From Gaertneriomyces semiglobifer (lineage: Eukaryota > Chytridiomycota > Chytridiomycetes > Spizellomycetales > Spizellomycetaceae): 64,000 nucleotides of DNA. A program made the translations under genes and the position numbers. Under the pieces are notes generated by a model. The model ran no database searches, was not told the origin of the DNA, and worked only from the letters and a program-made list of their open reading frames with translations. This document shows positions 11,548 through 22,383 of this stretch, in pieces (the stretch's first letter is position 1; each line of letters begins with the position of its first letter). The stretch is taken from contig JAHLKF010000001.1 of NCBI GenBank assembly GCA_025558075.1, positions 1 through 64,000 on the forward strand. Direction: 5' to 3'.

Positions 11548-12070
11548 GGCTTCTAATGCGCTCGCGCAATGGGGAATGTTGCTCGGTCACTTCCGTAGAG
11601 AACGTAGAGCTGGAGTTCCGCTCCCCTTTAGATATGTATTCTGTGGGATAATTCTTTTCGCTGGGTTGCCTTGTGGTCAGGCGCGTTAGAATAGGAAGCT
11701 GCTCCAGGAAAGTCCAGGACAGTGTCCGATGGTGTCCGGACTGTTACCCCCAGGGTTAGGGCGCGACTTGCATAGATCTACGCGAAAGTGGATCTACACG
11801 ACAACATCCAGGAAGACAGACCTTCGAGTGGTTCTCTCCGTAGAAGAACATAGCTTGTCCGACCATTACCAGACGGCATCTGGCGGATTTGATCGACCTA
11901 CTTGAGGTCTATAATGAAATATGATACACATGTCGTGCAGGGTCATTGATGGCGAGCCTGCGTGCCGGGGACCTATCGCCGGAGGCGCACTACGAGGAAT
12001 AGTGCTAGCAGCAATCATGCCTTGCGACCGGCGGACATATACTCATAGCAAGACCGCCTTCGTATTAGTA
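11548..12070. other. POL1 promoter region / ALG7 3' flank
   Basis: 523 bases upstream of POL1 and downstream of ALG7. It contains AGGGTTAGGG at 11752-11761, about 205 bp upstream of the POL1 ATG. No gene was seen. Confidence 0.6.
11752..11761 (+). promoter_or_regulatory. TTAGGG-type element upstream of POL1
   Basis: The sequence AGGGTTAGGG is nearly two telomere-type units. Similar elements occur at 16319, 39973, 44389 and 58322. In other fungi Tbf1/Teb1-type Myb factors bind such sites in promoters; that this happens here is inference. Confidence 0.3.
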
Positions 12071-13700
12071 TCAGTGTCTATCATCTTCCGCTTCATTATA
12101 TACAAGATGTACTAGCTGATATCTGACGACAAAAGCCAAGCACGAACATAACGCCTGCATAGCCATTACGCTTAAAGCAAGGCTGTCTTCCCGCATAGGT
12201 CCAAACTTGACCAATAATAGACTCATCAGGGTCAGGTTATTGGCATCCACTGGTTTGCCTTGCTCATCGCGTCTGATTTCTATGAGATGCAGTATTTCCA
12301 GAATCCGTAGCATCGCCCAACCGAGTCGGCCGACTTTATCTACTTTGAATCTGCTTGCCTCTAGTAATCCAGTGTTGACATTGAGGCTACGAGTGGCAAA
12401 TTAGACCAGATCGAACCGCGACAATGCTAAGATACGTTGATAACAAAGCTAACCACGCATACCTCGGCATCCTATGTCGCGGACATTCCACAAAATGGAA
12501 CAGTTGCGGGCAGGAATACACAAAATTGAATATCTGCGGCACCATAAATAGCAAAACCGTCTTGCTAAAGTTTCCCAAGATTCCAACCACAGCAAAAACC
12601 ATTCCAGCAAAGTAACAATAAGTGTCTCCAGGGAAGGCCTTCGCTGGATACCTGGAATGAATGGATACATCATCTTACTGACTGCGATGAGAAACGGTTG
12701 AAAGAAATACGCACCAGTTATGTTTGAGGAATCCAAGTGTAACTCCGATGAACGGCAACAAAAAGTATAAGGATGTCAAGTGGGCGTCCGCTCGAGAGGG
12801 GTTGTTATGTAGTTGCAGAAGATCATTGAAGACGATGGACAATCCAATGATCAACGCTTGCCCTGCTTCCACCCCATTCACTCCTGCTAAGATATTAATC
12901 GCATTGGTGGAGAAAATGGCCAGTGCGGCCATGTAGCAGTAATAAAGACCACCTAATGAGATGTACCAGTCAACAAATTGCGGTGCATGGACCAAGTCGA
13001 ACCAAGAGGCATACCCAGATGCAGCAATTTGGTTCCAAATAAAGGACGCAGCACAATAGGTAGGACGATGTCGGTTCCACCATACGTGATGGCGTACACC
13101 ATCAGCAGCGGCATGGATGCGATGAGTGGAAACCAGATTTTTACTCTCCAACGAATATCCAGTACATCATCCGCAAACCCAAGAAAAAGCATGCTGAGAA
13201 GGCTCAAAAGCCCACCTAGGAATTGAGCGAACTGGCACCGATCAGCTGCGAAGCGAAAGATTGGAAGCGGTACAAGCCGCTATACCTTATCATGAGGAAA
13301 GCTCATCTCTTCTCCCAAGGAGTAGTCGGACTCCCGAAACCAACGTATGAATGGTACTGGGATGAAAAGAAACATGGCAAAAAAGTATAGTACGCCAGCC
13401 ACGGCTCCCAAGCTTTCGGGCCTAGATGACGACGCAGATCTTCTATTAGGTTGGAGGTCATGGAGCTCTTACACTGAAAGCCCACTGATCTTACGTTATA
13501 GGCTTATCCTTCTTCAGCTTGTCCTCACCGAAGCGGCCATGGCTAATAAAGACATGGCGAACTAAAGGGATTGCCTTGAAGGTGAAAGTTCCCGCTAATG
13601 CCGCCAGGCAAAGAGACACAGCCAAAGGGTTATGGAACCCCGCAGCCATGACGGCTACAATTAAGCCTGACGGCATTAACGATCGGAAGCCTTCGTACAT
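12071..13700 (-). CDS. ALG7: UDP-GlcNAc:dolichyl-phosphate GlcNAc-1-phosphotransferase
   Basis: Six exons, 13495-13700, 13286-13442, 13015-13231, 12715-12952, 12463-12651 and 12071-12386, give 440 residues; all phases close. Motifs diagnostic of the family appear in order: the [15 protein letters not shown] magnesium/uridine loop, [19 protein letters not shown], the [20 protein letters not shown] block, FSCPQ-like SCPQLFH with CPRHRMPR, and a final hydrophobic [12 protein letters not shown]. About ten transmembrane segments are visible. The enzyme makes dolichyl-PP-GlcNAc from dolichyl phosphate and UDP-GlcNAc at the ER membrane, the first committed step of N-glycan assembly and the target of tunicamycin. 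The introns are 52-76 nt. The first methionine is the earliest in-frame ATG. Confidence 0.97.
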
Positions 13701-13825
13701 TATGTGCAGTCCGTGTTGGACATCCAGCCGAACGCGAGAAATCTTTTATCAGTGATATTTAAGACTACGTCTGCACTACGCCGCAAACCGCAAAAACCCG
13801 ACCTATTAACCTAGCCTAACTTTAC

Positions 13826-15234
13826 CTAGAATAGGAATGCTAATGACGCGAGCATCGTTCCAGCGACGCTGACGGCAAGTGCACCCTTGACGGCCAGGGC
13901 AGAGCTAGTATCTTTGCCAGTTTGGGTAGCCCAAACGATCTGATTACCCATGCCAAAGAGATGGTCTCGGAATGCCCGCAAGACTTGATTTTCCTCGTTT
14001 TCTGCTTTGCCATTGTCGGCATCCTTATCACCTAGAGATCTAAACTCACGCACGGTGTATTCTTCATCTTTTTTGAACTCGAACGTGCAAACGCCTTTGA
14101 TTTTCGGAAACTTGGCCAGGAAGTTGGTATTGAAGATTTGTTCCCACCACGCCTTTTTGATGGCAAGCATCCCGGGACCAGGATTCACAGCAGACTGATC
14201 CGACAAGAAGGTCAAATGGAAGGTGGCGGCGGTTTCGGCAACCATGAATGGCTTTGACCCTCGCGACACTGGCGATGTAACGTTTGGTCCGCGGCCATCA
14301 CCGGAAAACATCTGGTAAAACGAGTACGAAGACATTGGTGGCTGCCCGGTAAGCATAGCCTCTACGGTGCCCGGTTGCGGAAGTACGTTATCCATCTGAA
14401 GAAAGGCTATCAGCGGCGGTCAACATGCTTGCTGGTAAAAGAAAGAGTCCGACTTACCCAAGGGTACTCTTTTCCGTAGTGGTACATCGACAAACCGACC
14501 CAGTCAACGTAATTATCACCAGGGTAGTATGGTGAGTACGGATCATCGTAAAAGTCGAACTTGCCATCTTTATTTGTATCCATTAGTGCAATTGTGGCGT
14601 TGCTGGTGGGCGAATGTTCACCGCCGGGGAAAGGATACCCATTGGAAGAGTTGGGAGCCCACAGGAACGCAACTTTCTGAAGGTCTGGGACACGGGAACG
14701 GATAATATCCACGAACCGCTTCCAGCCGGGGATAAATGAGGCGGGATCTTGGCCGTAGGCAAACCATGAGCCTGTGCGGGTCATGTTAGATCGGTCGGGG
14801 AAGACGCATATCTCTCAGGATATCATACCATTCATCTCGGGCGCGTAGCGGATAAGTATTCTGCGTCCGTTTTGGGTAGCTGCGGCCAGTTCGTCCGCGA
14901 GTTCATTGATCGACGCATCAGTGACAGCTTGAAAGCCGCTCATAGGATAGATGGTCAGGTACAGAATGGCATCTGTCCCGGTCTGATCGATCTCTTGGAG
15001 AAGCTGCGGTAGGTGGTGGTTCTCGTCGGGGAGGTTGAAGTTTGCTTGAAAGAATGACAGAGGCTTCGTCATTCGCTTATTTGTCAAAGAAAAGGTATCC
15101 GTCCCACCGACGGTGTCGACCCAAGCGCCGAAAAGGATTCCGGTTTGAGGTTCTAGATGTGCAAGTTGTTGCGCGTATGAGGTTGTAGCAGTGGATAATG
15201 CCAAAGCGGCAGCGATAGCGATTGAAGCCTTCAT
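13826..15234 (-). CDS. Secreted, probably GPI-anchored GH26-like glycoside hydrolase (mannanase-type)
   Basis: Three exons, 14829-15234, 14458-14771 and 13826-14395, give 429 residues. A clear signal peptide ends near residue 21 (STATTSYAQQ). The LIRYAPEMNG block, with Glu133 as putative acid/base, and the later KPFMVAETAATFH block, with Glu294 as putative nucleophile, fit a clan GH-A enzyme of the GH26 type. A DTNKDGKFDFYDDP stretch looks like a calcium-binding (EF-like) insertion. The C-terminus ends in small residues and a hydrophobic tail (SVAGTMLASLAFLF), the pattern of a GPI-anchor signal. Likely role: hydrolysis of mannan or a related beta-glycan at the cell surface. The substrate cannot be read from sequence; beta-1,3-xylanase or glucanase-like activity remains possible. 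A CT microsatellite lies upstream. Confidence 0.8.
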
Positions 15235-15282
15235 TTTGCTTGCTTCAGGATGTGCTTCAGGAAATGCGTGGTTGAGCTGTGG

Positions 15283-15298
15283 TCCTCTCTCTCTCTCT
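15283..15298. repeat. CT dinucleotide microsatellite
   Basis: A run of CT repeats about 50-65 bp upstream of the GH26-like ATG (GA on its coding strand). Pyrimidine or purine runs near fungal start sites are common; function is unknown. Confidence 0.5.
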
Positions 15299-16318
15299 AA
15301 GTATCGTTGAAAAGCCTTTAAATAATGCTCTGATCTAGTCTAGTAGCGGCAATGGTGCTGGTCTCTCCCGTTTTGTTTTCTTTCTTTTCACCAACGGCTT
15401 TTACTGACATCTACCTGACGTCTGATCCACCTGAATTGACTGCCTGCAGTGAATCCCGTGCTATGAGTGCTATGAGTGCTGTGCTGTGTGGATGCGTTGT
15501 GGTTTGTCGTCAACGTCAGAGCCAATTCAAAACGGTTTTCCATGTGGCTGGCTGTTTGGCTTGACGTTGACGGAGGGACGGCGTTAGTTCCCGAACCATA
15601 TTTAAGGTTGGCTGGCGGATACATCTGATACATTTCATCAATCATGAACTGTTAGCCTCTGCCAACGTCAAATTTAACAACCCGCGACCCGGGGACATGT
15701 CTCGTCGCAGGACAGTAATGAAATTTGCTGCAACGGGCATACTAGCACCGCTGTGTGATATTACTTATTAGTGGTCGGTGAATAATCTTACACATGTACA
15801 CCCGCACCCGCAATTCGACCACGTCGCCGGGTGTTGTTCGCGAGCAAACAAGGTTTCTGTCTGTTGTAACATCTTGGCAGTGTTGGTGTTCCGTGGGCTT
15901 TGCAAAAAATTAACCCCATTCGTTCTATTTCTTGCGCGGCGGTTCAAATTCAAGCTTTTTTTTTGTCGCACCTGCTACACAACTTTCTCACCCGCTCCCG
16001 CATCAAAAGACATTCAGAATTCACTGGTCTGTCATAGTGGGTATGCGTACCAACTTCTTCACAGTATGCGTCCTGCACGCAGGGTATCATAATAAAAGGT
16101 TGCAAACTGCTTTAAGTTGAAATTGAGGCTCTTGATTGAATTGACGGGAATGACACAACCAGACCCATCGCCCAGCCGCCCAACTCAATTCAACACAGCC
16201 CCGGCGGATTCCCCGAGTCGGGCGGCGGTGCCACAAACCTTAATTCGGGCGATTGCAGAAATTTGCATTATCAATATGTGACGCGGTAACTATTGTTATC
16301 AATATCCATTTAATCTTA

Positions 16319-16332
16319 GCCCTAACCCTACC
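16319..16332 (-). promoter_or_regulatory. TTAGGG-type element upstream of UTP7
   Basis: The plus strand reads GCCCTAACCCTACC, about 75-85 bp upstream of the UTP7 ATG. It contains two telomere-type units. Tbf1-like factors bind such sites upstream of ribosome-biogenesis and snoRNA genes in some yeasts, which fits an rRNA-processing gene; this link is inference. Confidence 0.4.
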
Positions 16333-16405
16333 GCATTCTCATTCTTTTTGTTGAAATGTTTGCAGAGTTGCAAAACACAACAACTATTATTACACATAGC
16401 ATACA

Positions 16406-18156
16406 ATGGGCACCCGAAAGAGAAGAGGAAAGTCCGTGGAGCCGACGTCTTCGACGGTCCCTGCGGCATCAACTGCGGACGCTGCAGAGGTGGAAGCGAA
16501 ACGTGAGAAGAAGCTTGCCGCCGTACATGCAGAACAGCGCAAGGAAGCAGAGGCAGCGAAGAAATATGATCGTGCCGGTGCCGCATCCTTTCCGGTCAAG
16601 CACATCAAGGACAAGAAGCTAAAGTCGAAACTGCGAGCTACGGACAAAAGTGCTCGAGATGCGGCCCGGAAGGCCGCGCAGGCGGAGATGCTCCTCACTA
16701 CTGAGGCGGGTTACTTGGAAGCTGAGGACATGGAAAAGACGTGGAAGTTCAAACAGGAACAGATCAAAGATGCCTCGGATATTAGCACTGGAAAAAAAAT
16801 GTTCAACCTGAAATTAGACGACTTTGGGCCATATGCTTTGGATTACACACGGAACGGGACGAATATGCTGATCGGCGGCCGTAAGGGTCACATAGCAACA
16901 TTTGACTGGAAGAACGGAAAGCTGGGCTGTGAACTGCACGTAAAGGAGACTATTCGGGATGTCAAATGGCTACACAACGAAACAATGTTTGCGGTTGCAC
17001 AGCAAAAGTATACCTACATATATGACAATACGGGAATGGAATTGCATTGTCTACGACAACATATAGAAGTAAATAAGTTGGAGTTTTTACCGTATCACTT
17101 TCTCCTGGCGACCGTAGGAAATGCTGGATGGCTAAAGTATCAAGATACATCTACCGGGCAGCTCGTTGCCGAGCATCGAACAAAGTTGGGACCATGTAAT
17201 ACCATGACGCAGAATCCGTATAATGCTGTCATGCACCTTGGACACTCTAACGGTACCGTTACACTATGGGCACCGTCAGTTACCACGCCTCTGGTCAAAA
17301 TGCTATGTCATCGAGGGCCTGTACAAGCGATTGCTATTGATCGAGGAGGGAACTACATGGCAACCGCTGGCTTAGACGGACAAATGAAGCTCTGGGATGT
17401 CCGCACCTTCAAGCCGCTGCACACATATTTCACCCCAACACCAGCATCCTCGCTATCAATATCACAGCTGGGACTGTTAGGAGTAGGATACGGGCCGCAT
17501 GTGCAAATATGGAAAGATCCGTTCAAGACCAAGCAGAAGGAGCCGTACATGACACATCTGTCTGCCGGTAATGTGCTGTCAGACATGAACTTTTGTCCTT
17601 ATGAAGATATCCTTGGACTCGGCCATAGCGGCGGAATATCGTCCCTAGTTATTCCTGGTTCTGGAGAGCCGAATTACGACACGTTCGAGGCAAACCCGTT
17701 CCAGACCAAGAAACAACGACGAGAGACGGAAGTACATAACCTTTTGGATAAGATCCAGCCAGAGATGATTGCCCTCGATCCCCACTTTATCGGTACTGTA
17801 GACAGAATACCAACGGATATTGGAAAGAATGAGAGGCGGCTAGAATGGGAAGCTAACAATCCTGGTGAGAAATTCGAACCGAGGAAGCGGGCGAGAGGAA
17901 AGTCATCCGCACAAAGGCGGTTCCTTCGAAAGCAGGCGAATGTGGTGGATCAGAAAAAGGTGAGACTCATTTTCTATTGCGCTCCTGTTTAAGTGCCGGT
18001 ATTCACCCACTTTGATAGATTGACCTTCAAGAGCGTCTGGAAAAGGAGAAGAATCAACGAGCAAAGGAAAGAAAACGGGCACGGGGAGAGGAGGTGGAGG
18101 AGAGCCGGCCGAGAACGGGACTGGACCGGTTTGTCAGCAAGCGTCAGAAAGTATGA
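16406..18156 (+). CDS. UTP7: U3 snoRNP / SSU processome protein Utp7 (WDR46, BING4)
   Basis: Two exons, 16406-17959 and 18019-18156, give 563 residues. A Lys/Arg-rich N-terminal helix is followed by a WD-repeat propeller (SNGTVTLWAPS, AGLDGQMKLWDVRTFKPLH) and the BING4CT region with EANPFQTKKQRRETEVHNLL and the LDKIQPEMIALDP stretch, which are hallmarks of Utp7/WDR46. The C-terminus, supplied by the second exon, is very basic (KNQRAKERKRARGEE) and ends DRFVSKRQKV. Reading through the intron would end after only a few residues, so splicing is preferred. Role: component of the nucleolar 90S/SSU processome needed for 18S rRNA maturation, interacting with Sof1 and Utp14. A TTAGGG-type element sits upstream. 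Confidence 0.95.
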
Positions 18157-18610
18157 GCTAGCATCCTATATCTCAAATAAAGCAACATATAGTGTGTCCC
18201 GGCTACTGGGGTCGCGAGTAAATTTTAAGCTCTGCCTCGTTGACGATGCGTTACCAACCGTAGTTTATACCGTTGGCGCCAGACGTCTGCTGGTCCATTT
18301 ATCTAGTTCTGCGGTAGTGTGCTATGTTCATGATGTGGTTTGTAACTACCATTGCTTGGTTTCGCCCAATGTTTTGAACACGCCCGCGTCTGAGAAGCAA
18401 TTTTGGAAATTCTCTTGTCACAGTTGAAGTTGATTCAGGCCAGCCAAAATCAACACCTCTACCACCTCTCTGTTAAATGACGATCTAGTGAAAAGCTAAC
18501 CTGCGTCAAAGGAATAGGAAGTCACTCCTTTGCTCTGGTACGTTAATGAAACTAGGCTCCCGTACCATCGCTGCGTGCCGGACTAACAGTACGGCGAATG
18601 CCAACTAGGA
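18157..18610. other. Intergenic region UTP7 / TAF8
   Basis: 454 bases between two plus-strand genes. An open stretch in the UTP7 read-through frame is not supported by any resemblance. Nothing else was seen. Confidence 0.6.
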
Positions 18611-19365
18611 ATGCTTCCATCAACATCTAGTTTGAAACCTTCAAAAAAGGAATCTGATGCCGTGAGCACTACAGCAACCAGGAATGGATTAGGATCACCC
18701 CTTGACTCGTCAATTGCGCAAATCCTCAAGCGTGAAGGTTTCGATGGAACCACTCAGTCAGCGCTGGATTTGTTTTCACTGGCTACTGAGATATGTATGT
18801 TTCTTAAGTTTGCGCTGAGGCCTCTAATTACGTATGAACTCATCTGCCTTCGTCTGCAGACCTAGGGCACCTCGCAACATCACTGGCAACCCATACTACT
18901 CACTCTGGCCGGACAATACCCTCACTATTAGATCTTTCCAAAACCTTACAACGAGTCGGAGTTACCGCATCAGATCTTGCAACCTATCTTTTAGACTGCC
19001 CTCAACCACTGCCATTACCTACCACACCCTCATTTCCACGAGGCACAAAACCACTGGAAGAGCCCAAGCTGCAGTACCCAGCTCCGAAAGCTAAAGAACG
19101 CAAATACATACCATCCCATCTCCCACCGTTACCCCCGCCTCACACGCATATGAGAACACCACTGCCTCCACAACCGCCTCAGAAAACACAAACTCGAGCA
19201 TTACACCAGCGACATGTGGAAGATGGCCTAACGAAACTTTTGAGCGCGACGGCAGTACATTCTACAGCGGCATCATTTGGAGATGAGGGTGAAAGCACAC
19301 AGGTTGTGCCGATTGTAAATTATGAAAGAAGCAGCAAAAGGCGAAAGCTCAGAAGAGCTGCGTGA
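18611..19365 (+). CDS. TAF8: TFIID subunit TAF8
   Basis: Two exons, 18611-18794 and 18860-19365, give 229 residues. The N-terminal half is a bromodomain-associated histone fold (IAQILKREGFDGTTQSALDL, then LATSLATHTTHSGRT and LQRVGVTASDLATYLLDC). The diagnostic TAF8 C-terminal block follows: YIPSHLPPLPPPHTHMRTP. The protein ends in a basic cluster (SSKRRKLRRAA) that may be a nuclear import signal, in keeping with the known role of TAF8 in carrying TAF10 into the nucleus. It pairs through the histone fold with TAF10 in the TFIID core. The intron interrupts a Tyr codon in the histone fold. The family call rests on both halves and is strong. Confidence 0.93.
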
Positions 19366-19567
19366 ACGGCGATCACGGGATGGAGATGTAAGCCAATCCG
19401 ACCGTATATATATGTACATGACCAAACGCCGATGTAAATAGGAATAATTTAGTGACCTGGTATGGACTGTACTGGCCACCTGCAAGGCTCGAACCAACAT
19501 GCTCGGAGATCTACGCTTTAGAACTTAAAAAATATCCGAAAGCTTATTTTTAGCAACTACAGTCGAG

Positions 19568-20827
19568 ATGAGCTGTGTTCTAAGCAAGTGCGGATCTTCC
19601 CAACAAAACCGCAAACAAGCAGATATGCTGTCGTCGTTGAAGGCACCAGGACACGAGGATGGAAGGAGTTCGCTACGCTACGCGGCGCGGCCATACTCGG
19701 ACGAAGCGTTCGTCAACTTTTCGCTGTCCGAACCAAGCGATTACGAAGGAACCGGAAGGCAAAAACCGCTTGGAGTCCCTGTAAGACGATCGCGACCTAA
19801 TACGGCATCACGTCCTCAAACGGCGTCTGGAAGACCATCCGGTGTGGTGGAGCGTGCGGAGGCTCCTCAAGACGTTGGCAAAAAGGATGCGCGAAAAGAC
19901 CCAAAACCGCATGAAGGCCGCAAAAGGCCGCCCGGTAAAGACGAGTCGTCGCCCAAATCCGTTCGGCGGATGTCGTCAATGCACGCGGTTGCCTCTACTG
20001 ATGCAGCGGATAAACCCGTGCTGCCGTTCCCACCGAATTCTCGTCGGATACGCAAAGGTACCGTGGGGCTGTCAAACCGAGGCCACTACTTCAATCGAGG
20101 CGGCTTGGATTACCATTCGCAGCGAGAAACAATGAGGGCAATGGGGTTGACTGCTTTAGGAACAGAAGACATTAGTTCCGGGACACGCGTTTTGCGCTTG
20201 CCGGCAGGAAGCGAGCAACCTTTGCGCCGGCGAAGGGAAAAAGAACCCTCACATGGTCCCTGGCGAAATCCGGTGTTGTCCCCTATCGTGGCGCCAGCGC
20301 AGGCTATTGATCCCAGCGTGCCTCGCTCGATTAAAGAGGTCCTCATGGATGGGCGACAGTCGTGGGAACGGTATGCCAGGTGGGAACATGGCTGACAACT
20401 GGCTTCATCGCATATGTACAAGTGATTGATGATTGAGCCCCTCAGAAACGCACCGGCTGTCCGTACGCATCCTCCAGCGTTTTTGGAACTGCCGTCTGCG
20501 GACGCTGAGGATGTTTATCGCGTAGTCACCAGGCATTCGGCGAACACAGGATGGTGGCAGGATACCAGAAATGTTGTTCAAGCTGAACCAGGCAGTCATT
20601 TCTTCCAAGCGGATCAGGTGAGTTTGACGATACACTGTTGAGCATCTTCGTAGAAGATGACTCACAATGGTCATCATCAGGACCGCCTAACTCGGGCAAC
20701 GCATAATAATAAATACATCGATGTTGAGCAAGAAACCAAGCGGAAAGCGTACGACGACAAACTAAAACACTATGTTAAGAACAAAAATGAAGAAGCAGGC
20801 GTTGGGGAGGCCCTCTGCTTTGTGTAG
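19568..20827 (+). CDS. Hypothetical basic, Ser/Arg/Pro-rich protein
   Basis: Three exons, 19568-20379, 20446-20617 and 20681-20827, give 376 residues, with all phases closing. I do not recognise the family. The first 150 residues look disordered and contain a near-duplicated RPNTASRPQTASGRPS tract of the kind often seen in axoneme- and cytoskeleton-associated proteins. Past residue 170 the sequence becomes more structured: FNRGGLDYHSQRETMRAMGL, IKEVLMDGRQSWERY, and a Trp-containing TGWWQDTRNVVQAEPGSHFF. It ends in a charged helix (YIDVEQETKRKAYDDKLKHY). A downstream ATG (MLSSLKAPG, codon 20) is an alternative start. A flagellar or zoospore role is a guess from composition only. Confidence 0.75.
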
Positions 20828-21126
20828 GCCATTCCTGATGGCATGTGATTTCATATAACATGCTTCAAGTTGCTCACACTGTTCCCTTACACTGTTCCCA
20901 TATGTGAAACGTGCTCCGCGGAGCCGGTTCAACATTCAGCAACCCCCTCGTGTTATCGCTGTCCGTTATTGCTAACACAATTATATTTTGTAATCGCCCA
21001 GCGTGACAACAACAATCTCCGCGACGAACGTTAACCGACGAGCGACGGCGGGCTTTTGTATGTAGCGCTACGTGTGCATCGCCTTTTTTTACGTCTTATA
21101 GAAATACGGCATTTTGTCTTGGAAGC

Positions 21127-21795
21127 ATGCATCGTTCAGTATCAACGATTTCCCGTGCCGGGCGCCGTTGTGGGCGTTCACTATCACAGTCGACTGCTGC
21201 CGTCTGTACTTTCTTCAGAGCGCCTTCCAACACAATACCCACCGTTATGCTCAGAACCTTTGCATTGCGCACCGTAAATACCCGATCGACACCTTCATCT
21301 TCACCGCGTACCATTGCCACTGCCGCTCAACAACACTCCGCACCAAGTCCGTCCATAGGGGCATCCAGTCGGAAACCGTCGTCCAAGTTCACTAAGAAGG
21401 CAGCTCTAACCCTGGTGAGTACGCGAAAATGTCTGACACTTTTGCCCTTCCTACTGTGTACTTAGTGTTCATTTGCTTTTTGGTAGACGCCATCCGCCGT
21501 CAGTCGCTTACGCATGTTACTATCTGACCCATCGCATCCACAATATCTGAAAGTGGGAACGAAGAAGAAGGGTTGTTCAGGGCACGCATACAATTTGGAG
21601 TATGTGTCTGCGCCCGCACGTTTCGACGAGGTCGTTGAGCAGGATGGAGTTAAGGTCATAGTAGACTCGAAGGCGCTCTTCAGTTTAATAGGCAGTGAGA
21701 TGGATTATGTGGAAGATACCTTGCACAGCGAATTTGTCTTCAATAACCCGAACGTCAAGGAGATGTGCGGGTGCGGGCAGAGTTTTATGGTGTAG
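21127..21795 (+). CDS. ISA1: A-type iron-sulphur carrier Isa1, mitochondrial
   Basis: Two exons, 21127-21414 and 21487-21795, give 198 residues. The first ~95 residues are Ser/Thr/Arg/Ala-rich without acids, a long mitochondrial presequence. The HesB/IscA domain follows: KKAALTLTPSAVSRLRMLL, GTKKKGCSGHAYNLEY with the first conserved Cys, KVIVDSKALFSLIGSEMDYV, FNNPNVKE, and the C-terminal MCGCGQSF carrying the CxC pair. These three cysteines bind iron or a [2Fe-2S] cluster. With Isa2 and Iba57 this protein makes [4Fe-4S] clusters for mitochondrial enzymes such as aconitase and lipoate synthase. The intron falls exactly between two Leu/Thr codons (phase 0). Confidence 0.95.
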
Positions 21796-22383
21796 CTGTC
21801 TCCATTGCTTTCGCTTTGTATGCATTGATTGTACATAGATATCTCATTTCGGCCATTTTGTAACAATTGGAAATAGTTTGATTGGTTGAACTCTTCATTA
21901 GCTATAATCTTCAGAACTATGAATATGATACCAGTGCATGGAGTATTAAGGAAATGTCAACGGTCTTGTTACATGTGCGAAATATTCATAGTAACCGACA
22001 GAACAGAACATCATCGACGTGCTGAAGCGCGCTTAGGATATGGACTCTACTAAGACTAACCGTCGAAGTTCCCTTTCATTATCCAGAAGACGCATACCTT
22101 TCTAATGCTCGACAAGATGCCGCTCACCTTCGTCAACTTCTGCAACTTCCTTCACAAATTTCTTGTACCACTCACACTTGTTGGGGATCGATAAGAGACA
22201 AGGTTAACGTTTTGTGGTGAGTCCTCCTGGAACCTTGGCACGCAGCCGTGAAGAATGCTGCGACCTGAGCTGTTAGGATAAAAGGTTTCGAGTCATTTCA
22301 TAAGGTTCGTTCAGCGCAATCCTGGTATATAAAGTGAGATCGTGCCAACAAGTTTATCACAGGTTACTCCCTACTCTCGCAAA
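21796..22383. other. Intergenic region ISA1 / oxidoreductase promoter
   Basis: 588 bases, AT-rich in its first half. The right end holds a TATA box at 22326-22334. No gene was seen. Confidence 0.6.
22326..22334 (+). promoter_or_regulatory. TATA box of the MDR oxidoreductase gene
   Basis: TATATAAAG lies 49-58 bp upstream of the ATG at 22384, a good consensus at a plausible distance for a short 5' leader. TATA promoters often mark stress- or environment-responsive genes. Confidence 0.6.

Larger units (their letters stand above)
15235..16405. other. Long divergent intergenic region, GH26-like / UTP7
   Basis: 1,171 bases, the longest gap among the ordinary genes. It holds a short CT-rich run near 15283-15298 next to the GH26-like start, poly-T tracts near 15957, and a CCCTAACCCTA element at 16319-16332. 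Only short frames without family resemblance occur. Confidence 0.6.

Noticed and set aside
16319..16332. Interstitial telomere as sign of a chromosome end or fusion
   Set aside because: Only two units occur, within a promoter between ordinary genes; a regulatory site is more likely.
18019..18427. Plus-strand frame continuing past the UTP7 exon as a separate 144-residue protein
   Set aside because: The true second UTP7 exon uses a different frame and ends at 18156; the remainder has no start or resemblance.
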